From an uncultured Brachyspira sp. (GTDB taxonomy: Bacteria; Spirochaetota; Brachyspiria; Brachyspirales; Brachyspiraceae), in assembly GCA_934725655.1 (NCBI GenBank), contig CAKVCJ010000105.1:1-6600 (forward strand): a stretch of DNA of 6,600 nt, given 5' to 3'. A program made the translations under genes and the position numbers. The notes below the pieces were generated by a model. The model was not told where the DNA came from. It saw nothing but the letters and a program-made list of their open reading frames with translations, and made no database searches. Below, piece after piece: positions 1-6,235 of the stretch (position 1 is its first letter; every line of letters starts with the position of its first letter).

Positions 1-1
1 T

Positions 2-301
2 TTTAATGCTGATATATATATATTTGATGAGGCTACTTCTAATGTTGATGTTGAAAGTGAGGAGAGCATTATGGAGATTATAAGAGATATTGCTAAAGAG
101 AAGACCGTTATATTGATATCTCATAGGCTTTATAGCTGCATACCTTCAGACAAGATATATTTCTTAAAAGACGGTGTTATAGAGGAAGAAGGCACTCATA
201 ATGAATTGATGAGTATAAATGGAGAGTATGCGAGAATATTTAATGAGCAGACAAATTTAGAGAGCATAACAAAAGGAGAGAATTTAAGCATAGCTATATA
301 A
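2..301 (+). CDS. ABC transporter half-exporter, C-terminal end (partial, 5' end outside window)
   Basis: The reading frame is open from base 2 and encodes the last 99 residues of an ABC ATPase domain. A Walker B motif (IYIFDEATSNVD) is encoded at about 14-49, with the D-loop directly after it. The H-loop (VILISHRL, switch histidine codon at 122-124) follows, then the usual tail with DGVIEEEGTHNEL and GEYARIFNEQ. The tail pattern matches fused permease-ATPase exporters of the MsbA/CydD type rather than importer ATPases. The first in-frame ATG (71) lies inside the ATPase domain and is not the true start. A complete half-exporter of CydC-like type follows 295 bases downstream on the same strand, so I infer that the two form a heterodimer. 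The exported substrate cannot be told from this fragment. The Walker A, Q-loop and signature motifs lie left of the window. Confidence 0.9.
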   Translation, partial: FNADIYIFDEATSNVDVESEESIMEIIRDIAKEKTVILISHRLYSCIPSDKIYFLKDGVIEEEGTHNELMSINGEYARIFNEQTNLESITKGENLSIAI

Positions 302-357
302 TTATATATTTAAAAAATTATATTTTCTTATTTGTAGTGGCTTTGCCCCCACGCCCC

Positions 358-394
358 CAGTTCTTTTATTGGTATAAAATAACCAAAAGAACTG
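358..394. repeat. Inverted repeat / hairpin next to a C-rich block, possible terminator
   Basis: The arms cagttctttt (358-367) and aaaagaactg (385-394) are perfect reverse complements, enclosing 17 bases. Inside, ggt (371-373) can pair with acc (382-384), with small bulges. It is preceded by a C-rich stretch at 337-358 (gtggctttgcccccac, then cgccccc), very unlike the surrounding A/T-rich DNA. It is followed on the plus strand by catttt, which is only a weak U-tract. It may end transcription of the upstream exporter gene, or be one module of a dispersed repeat. The pairing is seen directly; the role is inferred. Confidence 0.55.
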
Positions 395-468
395 CATTTT
401 AGAAAGTATGCTTTGGATTTATTTTAGGCATATTCCTAATATATAAACTATAGTACTTGCGTTTTTTG

Positions 469-513
469 CAACTTTTTGACGAAGTCCGCACAGCGAGAGC
501 GACAAAAAAGTTG
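469..513. repeat. Imperfect inverted repeat with G/C-rich loop
   Basis: The left arm caactttttgacg (469-481) pairs with the right arm cgacaaaaaagttg (500-513). There is one extra A in the right arm and one mismatch near the loop. The loop (482-499) is G/C-rich and contains gtccgc and gcgagag. Together with the hairpin at 358-394 this resembles intergenic repeat modules I remember from Brachyspira genomes, but copy number cannot be judged from one window. It lies 83 bases before the next start codon. Confidence 0.5.
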
Positions 514-596
514 ATAATATAATATGGTGAAGGCTGGAAAAAACAATAAAAAACAATTAATAAATTACTTAATAAAAATAATAAATTGGAGTTTAA

Positions 597-2252
597 ATGA
601 TGCGAAGAAGCGGTATTAAAATTATGGCACAATTAATCGGACTAATTGCTCCGCTTATGCATGTTATGATATTGGCAATAACTACAGGAGTCTTGGGATT
701 CTTGTGTGCTATATCTATAACAATATTAGGCGGATATGCCATATTAACTTTTTTGGGGTTAAATAATTTCTTTACAATAAAAACAATATTTATTACTGTT
801 TTGGTGCTTGCAGCCTTAAGAGGTTTGCTTCACTATGTTGAACAGTTAAGCAATCACTTTATAGCTTTTAAATTGCTTGCTCTTATTAGAGATAAAGTTT
901 TTAAGGCTCTAAGAAAATTATCTCCTGCAAAACTTGAAGGAAGAGATAAAGGAAATTTAATAGCACTAATTACAAGCGACATTGAACTTCTTGAAGTGTT
1001 TTATGCTCATACAATTTCACCAATAGCTATAGGCGTATTAACTTCAATAATAATGACAATATTTATAGGAAGTTTTAATATTATATTAGGTGTTATTGCT
1101 TTGCTTGGATATTTTACTATAGGTTTTATAATTCCTTATTTTTCATCAAAGTTTGGAAAGAATGACGGAATGGAATACAGAAATAATTTTGGTAAATTAA
1201 ACAGTTATTTTCTTGACAGCTTATGGGGTATAAAAGAGATACTTAAATTTGGATACGGAGAAAAAAGAATACAAACAATAGAAAGCAAAACTGACGACTT
1301 GATGGATTTAAATAAAAAGCTAAAACAGTATGAAGGCATAATATCTGGGCTTACCGCTTCAGCAGTATCACTATTTACATTGGCTATTCTTGTTGTAAGC
1401 ATATTAATATCAAAAGACAAAAATTTATCTAATATATTAATACCTACTATAGCAATGGCAAGTTCTTTCGGCCCTGTGATAGCATTGAGTAATTTATCAA
1501 ATAATTTATTTATGACATTAGCAAGCGGAGAGAGGGTGCTTAATTTGCTTGCAGAAAAGCCTATTGTAGAAGAAGTTTATGACGGAGAGAGTAATTTAGA
1601 GTTTAATGGGCTTGAATGCGAAAATGTATGCTTTGATTATGAAGGCGAAGAGATATTAAATGATTATAATTTAAAAATAGAACCTAATAAGATAATAGGC
1701 ATAAGCGGAAAAAGCGGAAGCGGTAAATCTACACTGCTTAAACTATTTATGCGTTTTTGGGATATTAAAAAAGGAAGCTTAAAAATATCTGATGCTAATA
1801 TAAAAGATATCAACACAGATTCTCTTAGAGATTTAGAAAGCTATGTAACGCAAGAAACATCTATTTTTAAAGACACTATAGAAAATAATATAAAAATAGC
1901 AGATAAAAATGCCGCAAGAGAAGAAGTTATTGAAGCCTGCAAAAAAGCATCATTACATGACTTTATAATGAGCCTTCCAAACGGGTATGATACTAATGTA
2001 GGAGAACTCGGGGACACTTTATCAGGCGGAGAAAAACAACGAATAGGTATAGCAAGAAGCTTCTTACACAAAGCACCATTCATGCTTCTTGATGAGCCTA
2101 CAAGCAATCTTGATAGTTTAAATGAAGCTGTTATATTAAAATCTGTAAAAGATAATAGCAAAGATAAAACCATCGTTTTGGTTTCGCATAGGCTTTCTAC
2201 GCTCAATATAGCCGACAAAGTTTATAAAATGAAAACAAATAGAGTAAGTTAA
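597..2252 (+). CDS. ABC half-exporter, fused permease-ATPase, CydC-like
   Basis: This 551-residue inner-membrane protein should pair with another half-exporter and use ATP to move a small molecule out of the cytoplasm. The N-terminal half has about six hydrophobic segments (roughly residues 15-50, 61-80, 138-158, 160-182, 251-272 and 280-300). The stretch LSPAKLEGRDKGNLIALITSDIE, near residues 108-130, is characteristic of the CydC branch. The ATPase domain (about 335-551) is intact: Walker A GKSGSGKS 371-378, Q-loop Q419, signature LSGGE 475-479, Walker B MLLDE 496-500, D-loop SNLD 503-506 and switch H531. It ends about 20 residues after the switch histidine, without the usual EEGTH tail. 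Two ATG codons (597 and 600) follow GGAG at 588-591, and either can be the start. Length fits CydC (about 570). No cytochrome bd genes are nearby, so cysteine or glutathione export is only one possibility and I give no symbol. Confidence 0.9.
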   Translation: MMRRSGIKIMAQLIGLIAPLMHVMILAITTGVLGFLCAISITILGGYAILTFLGLNNFFTIKTIFITVLVLAALRGLLHYVEQLSNHFIAFKLLALIRDKVFKALRKLSPAKLEGRDKGNLIALITSDIELLEVFYAHTISPIAIGVLTSIIMTIFIGSFNIILGVIALLGYFTIGFIIPYFSSKFGKNDGMEYRNNFGKLNSYFLDSLWGIKEILKFGYGEKRIQTIESKTDDLMDLNKKLKQYEGIISGLTASAVSLFTLAILVVSILISKDKNLSNILIPTIAMASSFGPVIALSNLSNNLFMTLASGERVLNLLAEKPIVEEVYDGESNLEFNGLECENVCFDYEGEEILNDYNLKIEPNKIIGISGKSGSGKSTLLKLFMRFWDIKKGSLKISDANIKDINTDSLRDLESYVTQETSIFKDTIENNIKIADKNAAREEVIEACKKASLHDFIMSLPNGYDTNVGELGDTLSGGEKQRIGIARSFLHKAPFMLLDEPTSNLDSLNEAVILKSVKDNSKDKTIVLVSHRLSTLNIADKVYKMKTNRVS

Positions 2253-2260
2253 CATCATTT

Positions 2261-2300
2261 TGAAACTTTTTGAAATATTTTGATTGTTTTTGATTGATTT
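2261..2300 (+). promoter_or_regulatory. Four tandem 10-bp repeats, probable DeoR-family operator
   Basis: Four directly adjacent 10-base units start at 2261, 2271, 2281 and 2291, each fitting TGAWWNWTTT. The first two begin TGAAA and the last two TGATTG. Six of ten columns (T, G, A, and the closing TTT) are invariant. Spacing is exactly one helical turn, so all copies face the same side of the DNA. The array begins 8 bases after the stop codon of the exporter gene, and its last copy overlaps the -35 hexamer of the following promoter. DeoR-family repressors commonly bind short direct repeats spaced by about one turn. I infer that this is the autoregulatory operator for the repressor-fruK operon. 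Confidence 0.7.
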
Positions 2301-2321
2301 AAAAAAATTATCTTGTATAAT
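2294..2321 (+). promoter_or_regulatory. Promoter of the deoR-type regulator / fruK operon
   Basis: A -35 hexamer TTGATT (2294-2299, four of six matches) is followed by a 16-base spacer and a perfect -10 TATAAT (2316-2321). Transcription would begin near 2328, about 20 bases before the preferred ATG at 2349. The -35 lies within the fourth 10-bp repeat, so a bound repressor would block polymerase. No second promoter or repeat copy is seen before fruK, so both genes should be expressed from here. Confidence 0.65.
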
Positions 2322-2348
2322 TATTATATAAAAAATAATGGAATGAAA

Positions 2349-3089
2349 ATGCTCAAAATAAGCAGATACGAGTTGATATTAGAAATTATAAAAGAAAAAA
2401 GAAATATAAAGATAGAAGAATTGATAGAAAGATTAAATGTATCTGAGGCTACTATAAGAAGAGATTTAACATTTCTTGAAGATGCCGGCAAAATAAGAAG
2501 GGTTCATGGAGGGGCGGTATTAGTTAATAGCAATGAAGAAAGCTTAATATACAAAAAAGAAATATATTCCAAAGAAAAAGAACAAATAGCTAAGTTTGCT
2601 AGTTCTTTTGTGGAAAAAGGAAATAGAATATATTTGGATGCTGGAAGCAGTGTATTTGCTATGATTAAATATTTAGGAGAGATAGAAGATATAACAGTTA
2701 TAACTAATGGTATATGTCATATAGATGAACTTTATAAGAGAAAAATAGAAACTTATTTAATAGGCGGCAAAATAAAAATTCTTACTGGGGCTTTGGTTGG
2801 GGGCAGTGCTGTTTTATCTTTAAAAAATTTCAATTTTGATTTAGCATTTATGGGGGCTAATGGTATTAGTGTAAATGGATACTCTACCCTAGATAGTGAG
2901 GAGGCTTTAATAAAAAGCGAGGTTTTAAAAAAGGCAAATAAAACTTACTTTCTATGCGATGAATCTAAATTACATAAAGAGAGTTTAATAAATTTTTGCA
3001 GTTTAGAGGACTCTTATTTAATAACAAACGCAAAAGAAATAGATGATAATATAAAAAACAAATTAAAAGGCTTATACATTATAAATTAA
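2349..3089 (+). CDS. DeoR-family transcriptional repressor, probable fructose operon regulator
   Basis: This cytoplasmic DNA-binding repressor of 246 residues has the usual DeoR-family length. Residues 5-55 form the winged helix-turn-helix, with the recognition region VSEATIRRDL (31-40) followed by KIRRVHGGAV. Residues about 75-235 form the sugar-phosphate sensor domain of the ribose-5-phosphate isomerase-like fold. It shows YLDAGSS (95-101), TVITNG (116-121), the LIGG motif (137-140), FMGANGI (167-173) and CDESK (203-207). The frame stays open upstream to a TTG at 2313, but that codon sits inside the predicted promoter. ATG 2349 has GGA six bases upstream and begins with the normal family N-terminus (MLKISRYELIL); ATG 2343 is the alternative. 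fruK follows after 28 bases, so fructose-1-phosphate is the likely inducer by analogy with FruR of other bacteria. The effector is inferred, not shown. Confidence 0.92.
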   Translation: MLKISRYELILEIIKEKRNIKIEELIERLNVSEATIRRDLTFLEDAGKIRRVHGGAVLVNSNEESLIYKKEIYSKEKEQIAKFASSFVEKGNRIYLDAGSSVFAMIKYLGEIEDITVITNGICHIDELYKRKIETYLIGGKIKILTGALVGGSAVLSLKNFNFDLAFMGANGISVNGYSTLDSEEALIKSEVLKKANKTYFLCDESKLHKESLINFCSLEDSYLITNAKEIDDNIKNKLKGLYIIN

Positions 3090-3104
3090 TAAAAATAACA
3101 AATT

Positions 3105-3109
3105 AGGAG
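3105..3109 (+). promoter_or_regulatory. Ribosome binding site of fruK
   Basis: AGGAG lies 8 bases before the ATG at 3118. This is the strongest Shine-Dalgarno match in the window and fixes the fruK start. It is clearly stronger than the site of the preceding regulator, which fits more enzyme than repressor being made from the shared message. Confidence 0.8.
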
Positions 3110-3117
3110 AATTATCT

Positions 3118-4041
3118 ATGATATACACTTTAACATTAAATCCAGCAGTAGATTATTATGTAGATATTAATGATTTTGAAGAGGGAGAATTAAATAAATC
3201 AAACAATGCTTATACATTAGCTGGAGGAAAGGGAATAAATGTTTCTAAGGTATTAAAGAATTTCAATATAGATTCTGTTGCCTTAGGTTTTTGCGGCGGA
3301 TTTACAGGAGACTATATAAGAAAAAATCTTAAAGAATACGGAATTAAAGAAAATTTTATACTTTTAGATGAAGATACTAGGATAAATATTAAATTAAAAA
3401 CCTCAAAAACTGAAACTGAAATAGCAGGCAAATCTCCTAATATATCAGAAGATAAAAAAGAAGAATTATTAAATTTTATAAATACTAATATAAAAGAAAA
3501 TGACATATTAGTATTATCAGGCAGTGTCCCAAGCTCTATAGATAATTCTATATATAAAGATATTATATCCAAAGCAAATAAAAAAATAAAAGTAATATTG
3601 GATGCAAGAGACGAAGCTTCTAAAATTGCAATAAAAGAAAAAGTATTTCTTACAAAACCAAATAAAAAAGAATTGGGAGAATATTTCAATAAAGAAATAG
3701 AGACAACAGAAGATATCATAAAATATGCAAGAGAATTAATAAAAGACGGAAGCGAAAATGTGATAGTATCTTTAGGAAAGGACGGTTCTATATTAGTAAC
3801 CAAAGATGAAGTTTATATAGGAAATGCACCTGAGGGTAAATTAATAAGTTCTGTAGGAAGCGGAGATTCTATGGTAGCTGGAATAGTTTATGGTATTAGC
3901 CAAAATTTAAATATAGTTGATTCATATAAATATGCTATAGCAAGCGGAAGCTCCACCGCATGCAGTGAAGGCTTAACTACATTTGATAATATGAATCAAT
4001 TTCTAAATAAAACAATAATAAAAAAATTTGCTAATAATTAA
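3118..4041 (+). CDS. fruK: 1-phosphofructokinase
   Basis: This cytoplasmic kinase of 307 residues belongs to the PfkB/ribokinase family. It phosphorylates fructose-1-phosphate with ATP to fructose-1,6-bisphosphate, feeding fructose taken up by a PTS into glycolysis. The N-terminal TLTLNPAVDY and the first family signature GGKGINVSK (36-44) are present. TRINIKLK (87-94) and the ETEI segment (99-102) point to the FruK/LacC group rather than ribokinase. SGSVP (134-138) and KPN (180-182) are also conserved. The second signature reads VGSGDSMVAG (246-255), with catalytic base D250; the usual GAGD is GSGD here, a mild change. Tagatose-6-phosphate kinase is a close relative, but pairing with a DeoR regulator and the sequence pattern favour FruK. 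It is the last gene of its operon and ends at a strong hairpin. No PTS fructose permease gene accompanies it in the window. Confidence 0.92.
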   Translation: MIYTLTLNPAVDYYVDINDFEEGELNKSNNAYTLAGGKGINVSKVLKNFNIDSVALGFCGGFTGDYIRKNLKEYGIKENFILLDEDTRINIKLKTSKTETEIAGKSPNISEDKKEELLNFINTNIKENDILVLSGSVPSSIDNSIYKDIISKANKKIKVILDARDEASKIAIKEKVFLTKPNKKELGEYFNKEIETTEDIIKYARELIKDGSENVIVSLGKDGSILVTKDEVYIGNAPEGKLISSVGSGDSMVAGIVYGISQNLNIVDSYKYAIASGSSTACSEGLTTFDNMNQFLNKTIIKKFANN

Positions 4042-4046
4042 TCATC

Positions 4047-4090
4047 AAAAAAGCATAGAATATATAAAATATATATTCTATGCTTTATAA
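4047..4090. terminator. Bidirectional rho-independent terminator
   Basis: The arms 4050-4065 and 4071-4086 are perfect 16-base reverse complements (aaagcatagaatatat and its complement). One more A-T pair at 4066/4070 leaves a three-base loop. On the minus strand the hairpin is followed by a run of six T (complement of 4047-4052), giving a good terminator for the aminopeptidase gene, which ends 26 bases away. On the plus strand the right arm ends in TTT followed by ataatttt, serving fruK, which ends 8 bases away. The stem has only a few G-C pairs, as expected in this A/T-rich genome. Confidence 0.85.
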
Positions 4091-4111
4091 TTTTAATAAA
4101 TAATACTATAT

Positions 4112-5581
4112 TTAATTAATCTCTATCAATTTTTCTATAGTTTTTTCTAACAAATAAACCCCAACGCCAGTAGCACCTTTAGTTAAATATTTATTATCAG
4201 AATCAGATATAGAAGTACAAGCTATATCCAAATGCGCCCATTTAGTGCCTTCAGTAAAATATGAAAGAAATTGTGCTGCTGTAATAGTGCCTGCATATCT
4301 TCCGCCAGTGTTTTTAATATCAGCAACATCAGATTTTATTTGCTCTCTATACTCATCAAACATAGGAAGCTCCCATACTCTTTCATAAGTATCATCACCA
4401 GCATCTTTAATAGCTTTAGATAATTTATCATCTGTAGAAAGCAGTCCTGTAGCATGTCTTCCCAAAGCTATAGAACAAGCACCTGTTAATGTAGCTATAT
4501 CTATTATATAATCAGGTTTATATTTATCTATACCATAAGCAAGAGCATCAGCAAGTATTAGCCTTCCCTCTGCATCAGTATTAACAACCTCAACAGTAAC
4601 GCCATTATACATCTTTAATATATCGCCTGGGTTAATAGCACCGCTTCCTGTTTTATTATCTGTTAATGGACAAATAGCAGTAACATTAGCATCAAGATTC
4701 ATATCACAAGCCAAAAATAAAGCCCCGCAAACAGCAGCAGCACCAGCCATATCATCTTTCATTCCAAGCATACTGTCAGCAGGCTTCAAACTCATTCCGC
4801 CAGTATCGAATGTTATACCCTTACCAACCAATACTATATTCTTTTTTGCCTTAGGCTTTTTATATTGCAAACAAAGCAATCTTGGAGGATTCTTACTTCC
4901 AGCATTAACACCTAATATTCCATTCATCTTTAATGTCTTTAATTGTTTTTCATCTAATACAGAAGCAGTTATTTTTTTCTTTTCAGCAATCTTTTTTGCC
5001 CTATCTATAAAAGTTAAAGAATTAATAACATTGCTAGGCTCATTAACCATATCTCTCGCCCAGCAAATATGCTCAGATATATTAGAAGCAATATTAATAG
5101 CATTCTCTGTATCTTTTTTATGGTCAGAAACAAGTAAAATATTATTAATATTGTTTTTCTCTTTAAGCCTTTTCTCACCAAGATGATAATTAAAGCTATA
5201 AGAAGATAAAAATATTCCTAAACAAAATTGTATATAAGATTCCTCAGAACCGATTTCAGCAAATAACTCAGCCATATCTACTTCTATATCAGATATATGA
5301 AGCTGATTCATTATGCTTATTAAAGAAGCTCCCGCATTCTTCCAAGTTTCATAAATATAATTCTTTACTTCTTTATAAGTAATATAAATTACTCTCGTAT
5401 TGCTCGAAAAAGCAAATGCAAATGGAGTAGATATAGTATAATATTTATCTTTTACTAAACTATTAAATAATTTGATATACTCATCATTAAATGTACAAAC
5501 TTTAGGCTTTTCTTTTTCAACCTTAACAAAGATTGCAACTGTATCTTTTTTTATAAAATTGTTTGTATGTTTGAGTTTCAT
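4112..5581 (-). CDS. pepA: Leucyl aminopeptidase (peptidase family M17)
   Basis: This cytoplasmic enzyme of 489 residues removes N-terminal amino acids, preferably leucine, from peptides, using two metal ions. Family members form hexamers. Residues 1 to about 170 are the variable N-terminal domain and about 175-489 the catalytic domain. All expected active-site residues are visible: K254 and D259 in GKGITFDTGG, K266, D277 in MKDDMAG, and D336, E338 and R340 in NTDAEGRL. These sit at a constant offset of 28 from the E. coli PepA positions as I remember them (K282, D287, K294, D305, D364, E366, R368), which indicates an intact catalytic site. The conserved VADIKNTGGRYAGTITAA segment (419-436) and KGATGVGV near the C-terminus are also present. 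The start is set by AAAGGA (complement of 5589-5594) 7 bases before the ATG. It has its own promoter and is convergent with fruK. A DNA-binding role like that of E. coli PepA cannot be inferred. Confidence 0.95.
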   Translation of the reverse strand: MKLKHTNNFIKKDTVAIFVKVEKEKPKVCTFNDEYIKLFNSLVKDKYYTISTPFAFAFSSNTRVIYITYKEVKNYIYETWKNAGASLISIMNQLHISDIEVDMAELFAEIGSEESYIQFCLGIFLSSYSFNYHLGEKRLKEKNNINNILLVSDHKKDTENAINIASNISEHICWARDMVNEPSNVINSLTFIDRAKKIAEKKKITASVLDEKQLKTLKMNGILGVNAGSKNPPRLLCLQYKKPKAKKNIVLVGKGITFDTGGMSLKPADSMLGMKDDMAGAAAVCGALFLACDMNLDANVTAICPLTDNKTGSGAINPGDILKMYNGVTVEVVNTDAEGRLILADALAYGIDKYKPDYIIDIATLTGACSIALGRHATGLLSTDDKLSKAIKDAGDDTYERVWELPMFDEYREQIKSDVADIKNTGGRYAGTITAAQFLSYFTEGTKWAHLDIACTSISDSDNKYLTKGATGVGVYLLEKTIEKLIEIN

Positions 5582-5619
5582 CGATATGTCCTTTAAGAAT
5601 TCTATAAGATATTTTAAAT

Positions 5620-5647
5620 ATTATATATAATGTTTATTTTATGTCAA
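5620..5647 (-). promoter_or_regulatory. Near-consensus sigma-70 promoter of the aminopeptidase gene
   Basis: Read on the minus strand, a perfect TTGACA (5647-5642) is followed by a 16-base spacer and a perfect TATAAT (5625-5620). Initiation near 5613 would give a leader of about 32 bases with the AAAGGA ribosome site. The -35 hexamer begins on the base directly after the TAA stop codon of the upstream gene, with an A/T tract (AAATTAATTAA) ahead of it that could act as an UP element. No operator is evident, so expression is probably constitutive and fairly strong. Confidence 0.8.
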
Positions 5648-6187
5648 TTAATTAATTTTTAAATTCACATAATCTACAGACAAATCTTTTTGAGTTTTCG
5701 TTATCACTAATTTATATCTATCGCCATTATGAGTATAAATCTCAGCTAAACTATCGCCATTAGAGTCTTCTATTCTCTCTGTTTCTAATGCAATGTTGCA
5801 GTTGTCTAAATTTTTAAATATGCTGCTTAAAGACATATCAATATTATTTGTAATGTTGAGTGTAATCTGTTCTATTTTTCTATCTGAAACAAAAACATTA
5901 ATTTCTGCATTATTCTCATAGATATTTATACTCTTCTTTAAAATATTATTATGAATCATATTTCTATCTATATTAAATAAATTAGATAAATTATCAAGCG
6001 ACGTTGTAAAAGAAAGGGAAGCCAAAGATTTTACCTCCCCATTTACACAATAAATTATATCACTATAAGAAAAAGGACGAACCATATTTTTTTTATCATA
6101 CACGGTTTTATTTTTATGTATGATATTTAGTATCATTATACCAAATATTATAAAACATACTAATACTACAAACTTTACGAATCTCAT
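5648..6187 (-). CDS. Hypothetical protein with N-terminal membrane anchor
   Basis: I do not recognise this 179-residue protein. Residues 4-23 (after MRFVK) form one strongly hydrophobic segment, followed by positive residues around HKNK (24-27). This suggests a signal-anchor or uncleaved signal, with the rest (28-179) probably outside the cytoplasmic membrane. Cys11 lies inside the hydrophobic segment but is preceded by VLV, which is a poor lipobox, so a lipoprotein is unlikely. The remainder is rich in Asn, Ile, Ser and Asp and looks mainly beta-structured. A C-terminal stretch with SNGDSLAEIYTHNGDRYKLVI suggests a small beta domain. The ribosome site is weak (AGAG only 2 bases before ATG). 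A minus-strand TTGATA (6226-6221) with TGTTAT (6202-6197) could be a promoter giving a nearly leaderless message; otherwise it is co-transcribed with the gene 48 bases upstream. Confidence 0.75.
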   Translation of the reverse strand: MRFVKFVVLVCFIIFGIMILNIIHKNKTVYDKKNMVRPFSYSDIIYCVNGEVKSLASLSFTTSLDNLSNLFNIDRNMIHNNILKKSINIYENNAEINVFVSDRKIEQITLNITNNIDMSLSSIFKNLDNCNIALETERIEDSNGDSLAEIYTHNGDRYKLVITKTQKDLSVDYVNLKIN

Positions 6188-6235
6188 TACTCTACAATAA
6201 CATCAACTAAAAATATTTTTTATCAATTAATTAAT

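Larger units (their letters stand above)
302..596. other. Intergenic gap of 295 bases with two hairpin blocks, no gene
   Basis: This gap separates the two exporter genes. Bases 302-333 are plain A/T-rich sequence. Bases 334-513 hold a more G/C-rich stretch with two inverted repeats (listed separately). Bases 514-596 return to A/T-rich sequence ending in the ribosome binding site GGAG at 588-591 for the next gene. I see no convincing sigma-70 promoter. A TATAAT at 518-523 has no -35 hexamer at proper distance, and a TTGACG at 476-481 has no -10. Either the second exporter gene is read through from the first, or its promoter is weak. A 77-codon minus-strand frame at 399-632 crosses the repeats and the next gene's start and is not believed to be a gene. 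Confidence 0.7.

Noticed and set aside
518..523. TATAAT as a -10 box for the CydC-like gene
   Set aside because: The bases 15-19 upstream of it (G/C-rich repeat loop) contain no -35-like hexamer, and no extended -10 TG is present.
302..596. Riboswitch or other leader RNA before the exporter gene
   Set aside because: The hairpins lack any riboswitch core I recognise, and the segment just before the ribosome site is unstructured A/T-rich sequence. A dispersed repeat is the simpler reading.
399..632. Minus-strand open frame of 77 codons across the intergenic gap
   Set aside because: It runs through both arms of the 469-513 inverted repeat and over the start of the exporter gene, has no ribosome site worth naming, and its low-complexity composition mirrors the repeat. 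It is better explained as a chance frame.
1205..1420. Minus-strand open frame inside the CydC-like exporter gene
   Set aside because: It is antisense to a well-supported coding region with no independent promoter or ribosome site, so it is a shadow frame.
1841..2218. Minus-strand open frame of 125 codons opposite the exporter ATPase domain
   Set aside because: The plus strand here encodes the Q-loop, signature, Walker B and H-loop in order; the antisense frame is a by-product.
3312..3803. Minus-strand open frame of 163 codons opposite fruK
   Set aside because: The plus strand carries conserved kinase motifs throughout, and the antisense product is a hydrophobic low-complexity sequence typical of A/T-rich antisense frames.
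6155..6157. Lipobox cysteine (Cys11) in the membrane-anchored protein
   Set aside because: The residues before the cysteine are V-L-V, with valine where G, A or S is needed, and the cysteine lies in the middle of the hydrophobic segment rather than at its end.
6209..6220. Palindrome AAAAATATTTTT between the two minus-strand envelope genes
   Set aside because: It contains only A and T, has no room for a loop, and is expected by chance in such DNA. It is not a credible terminator.
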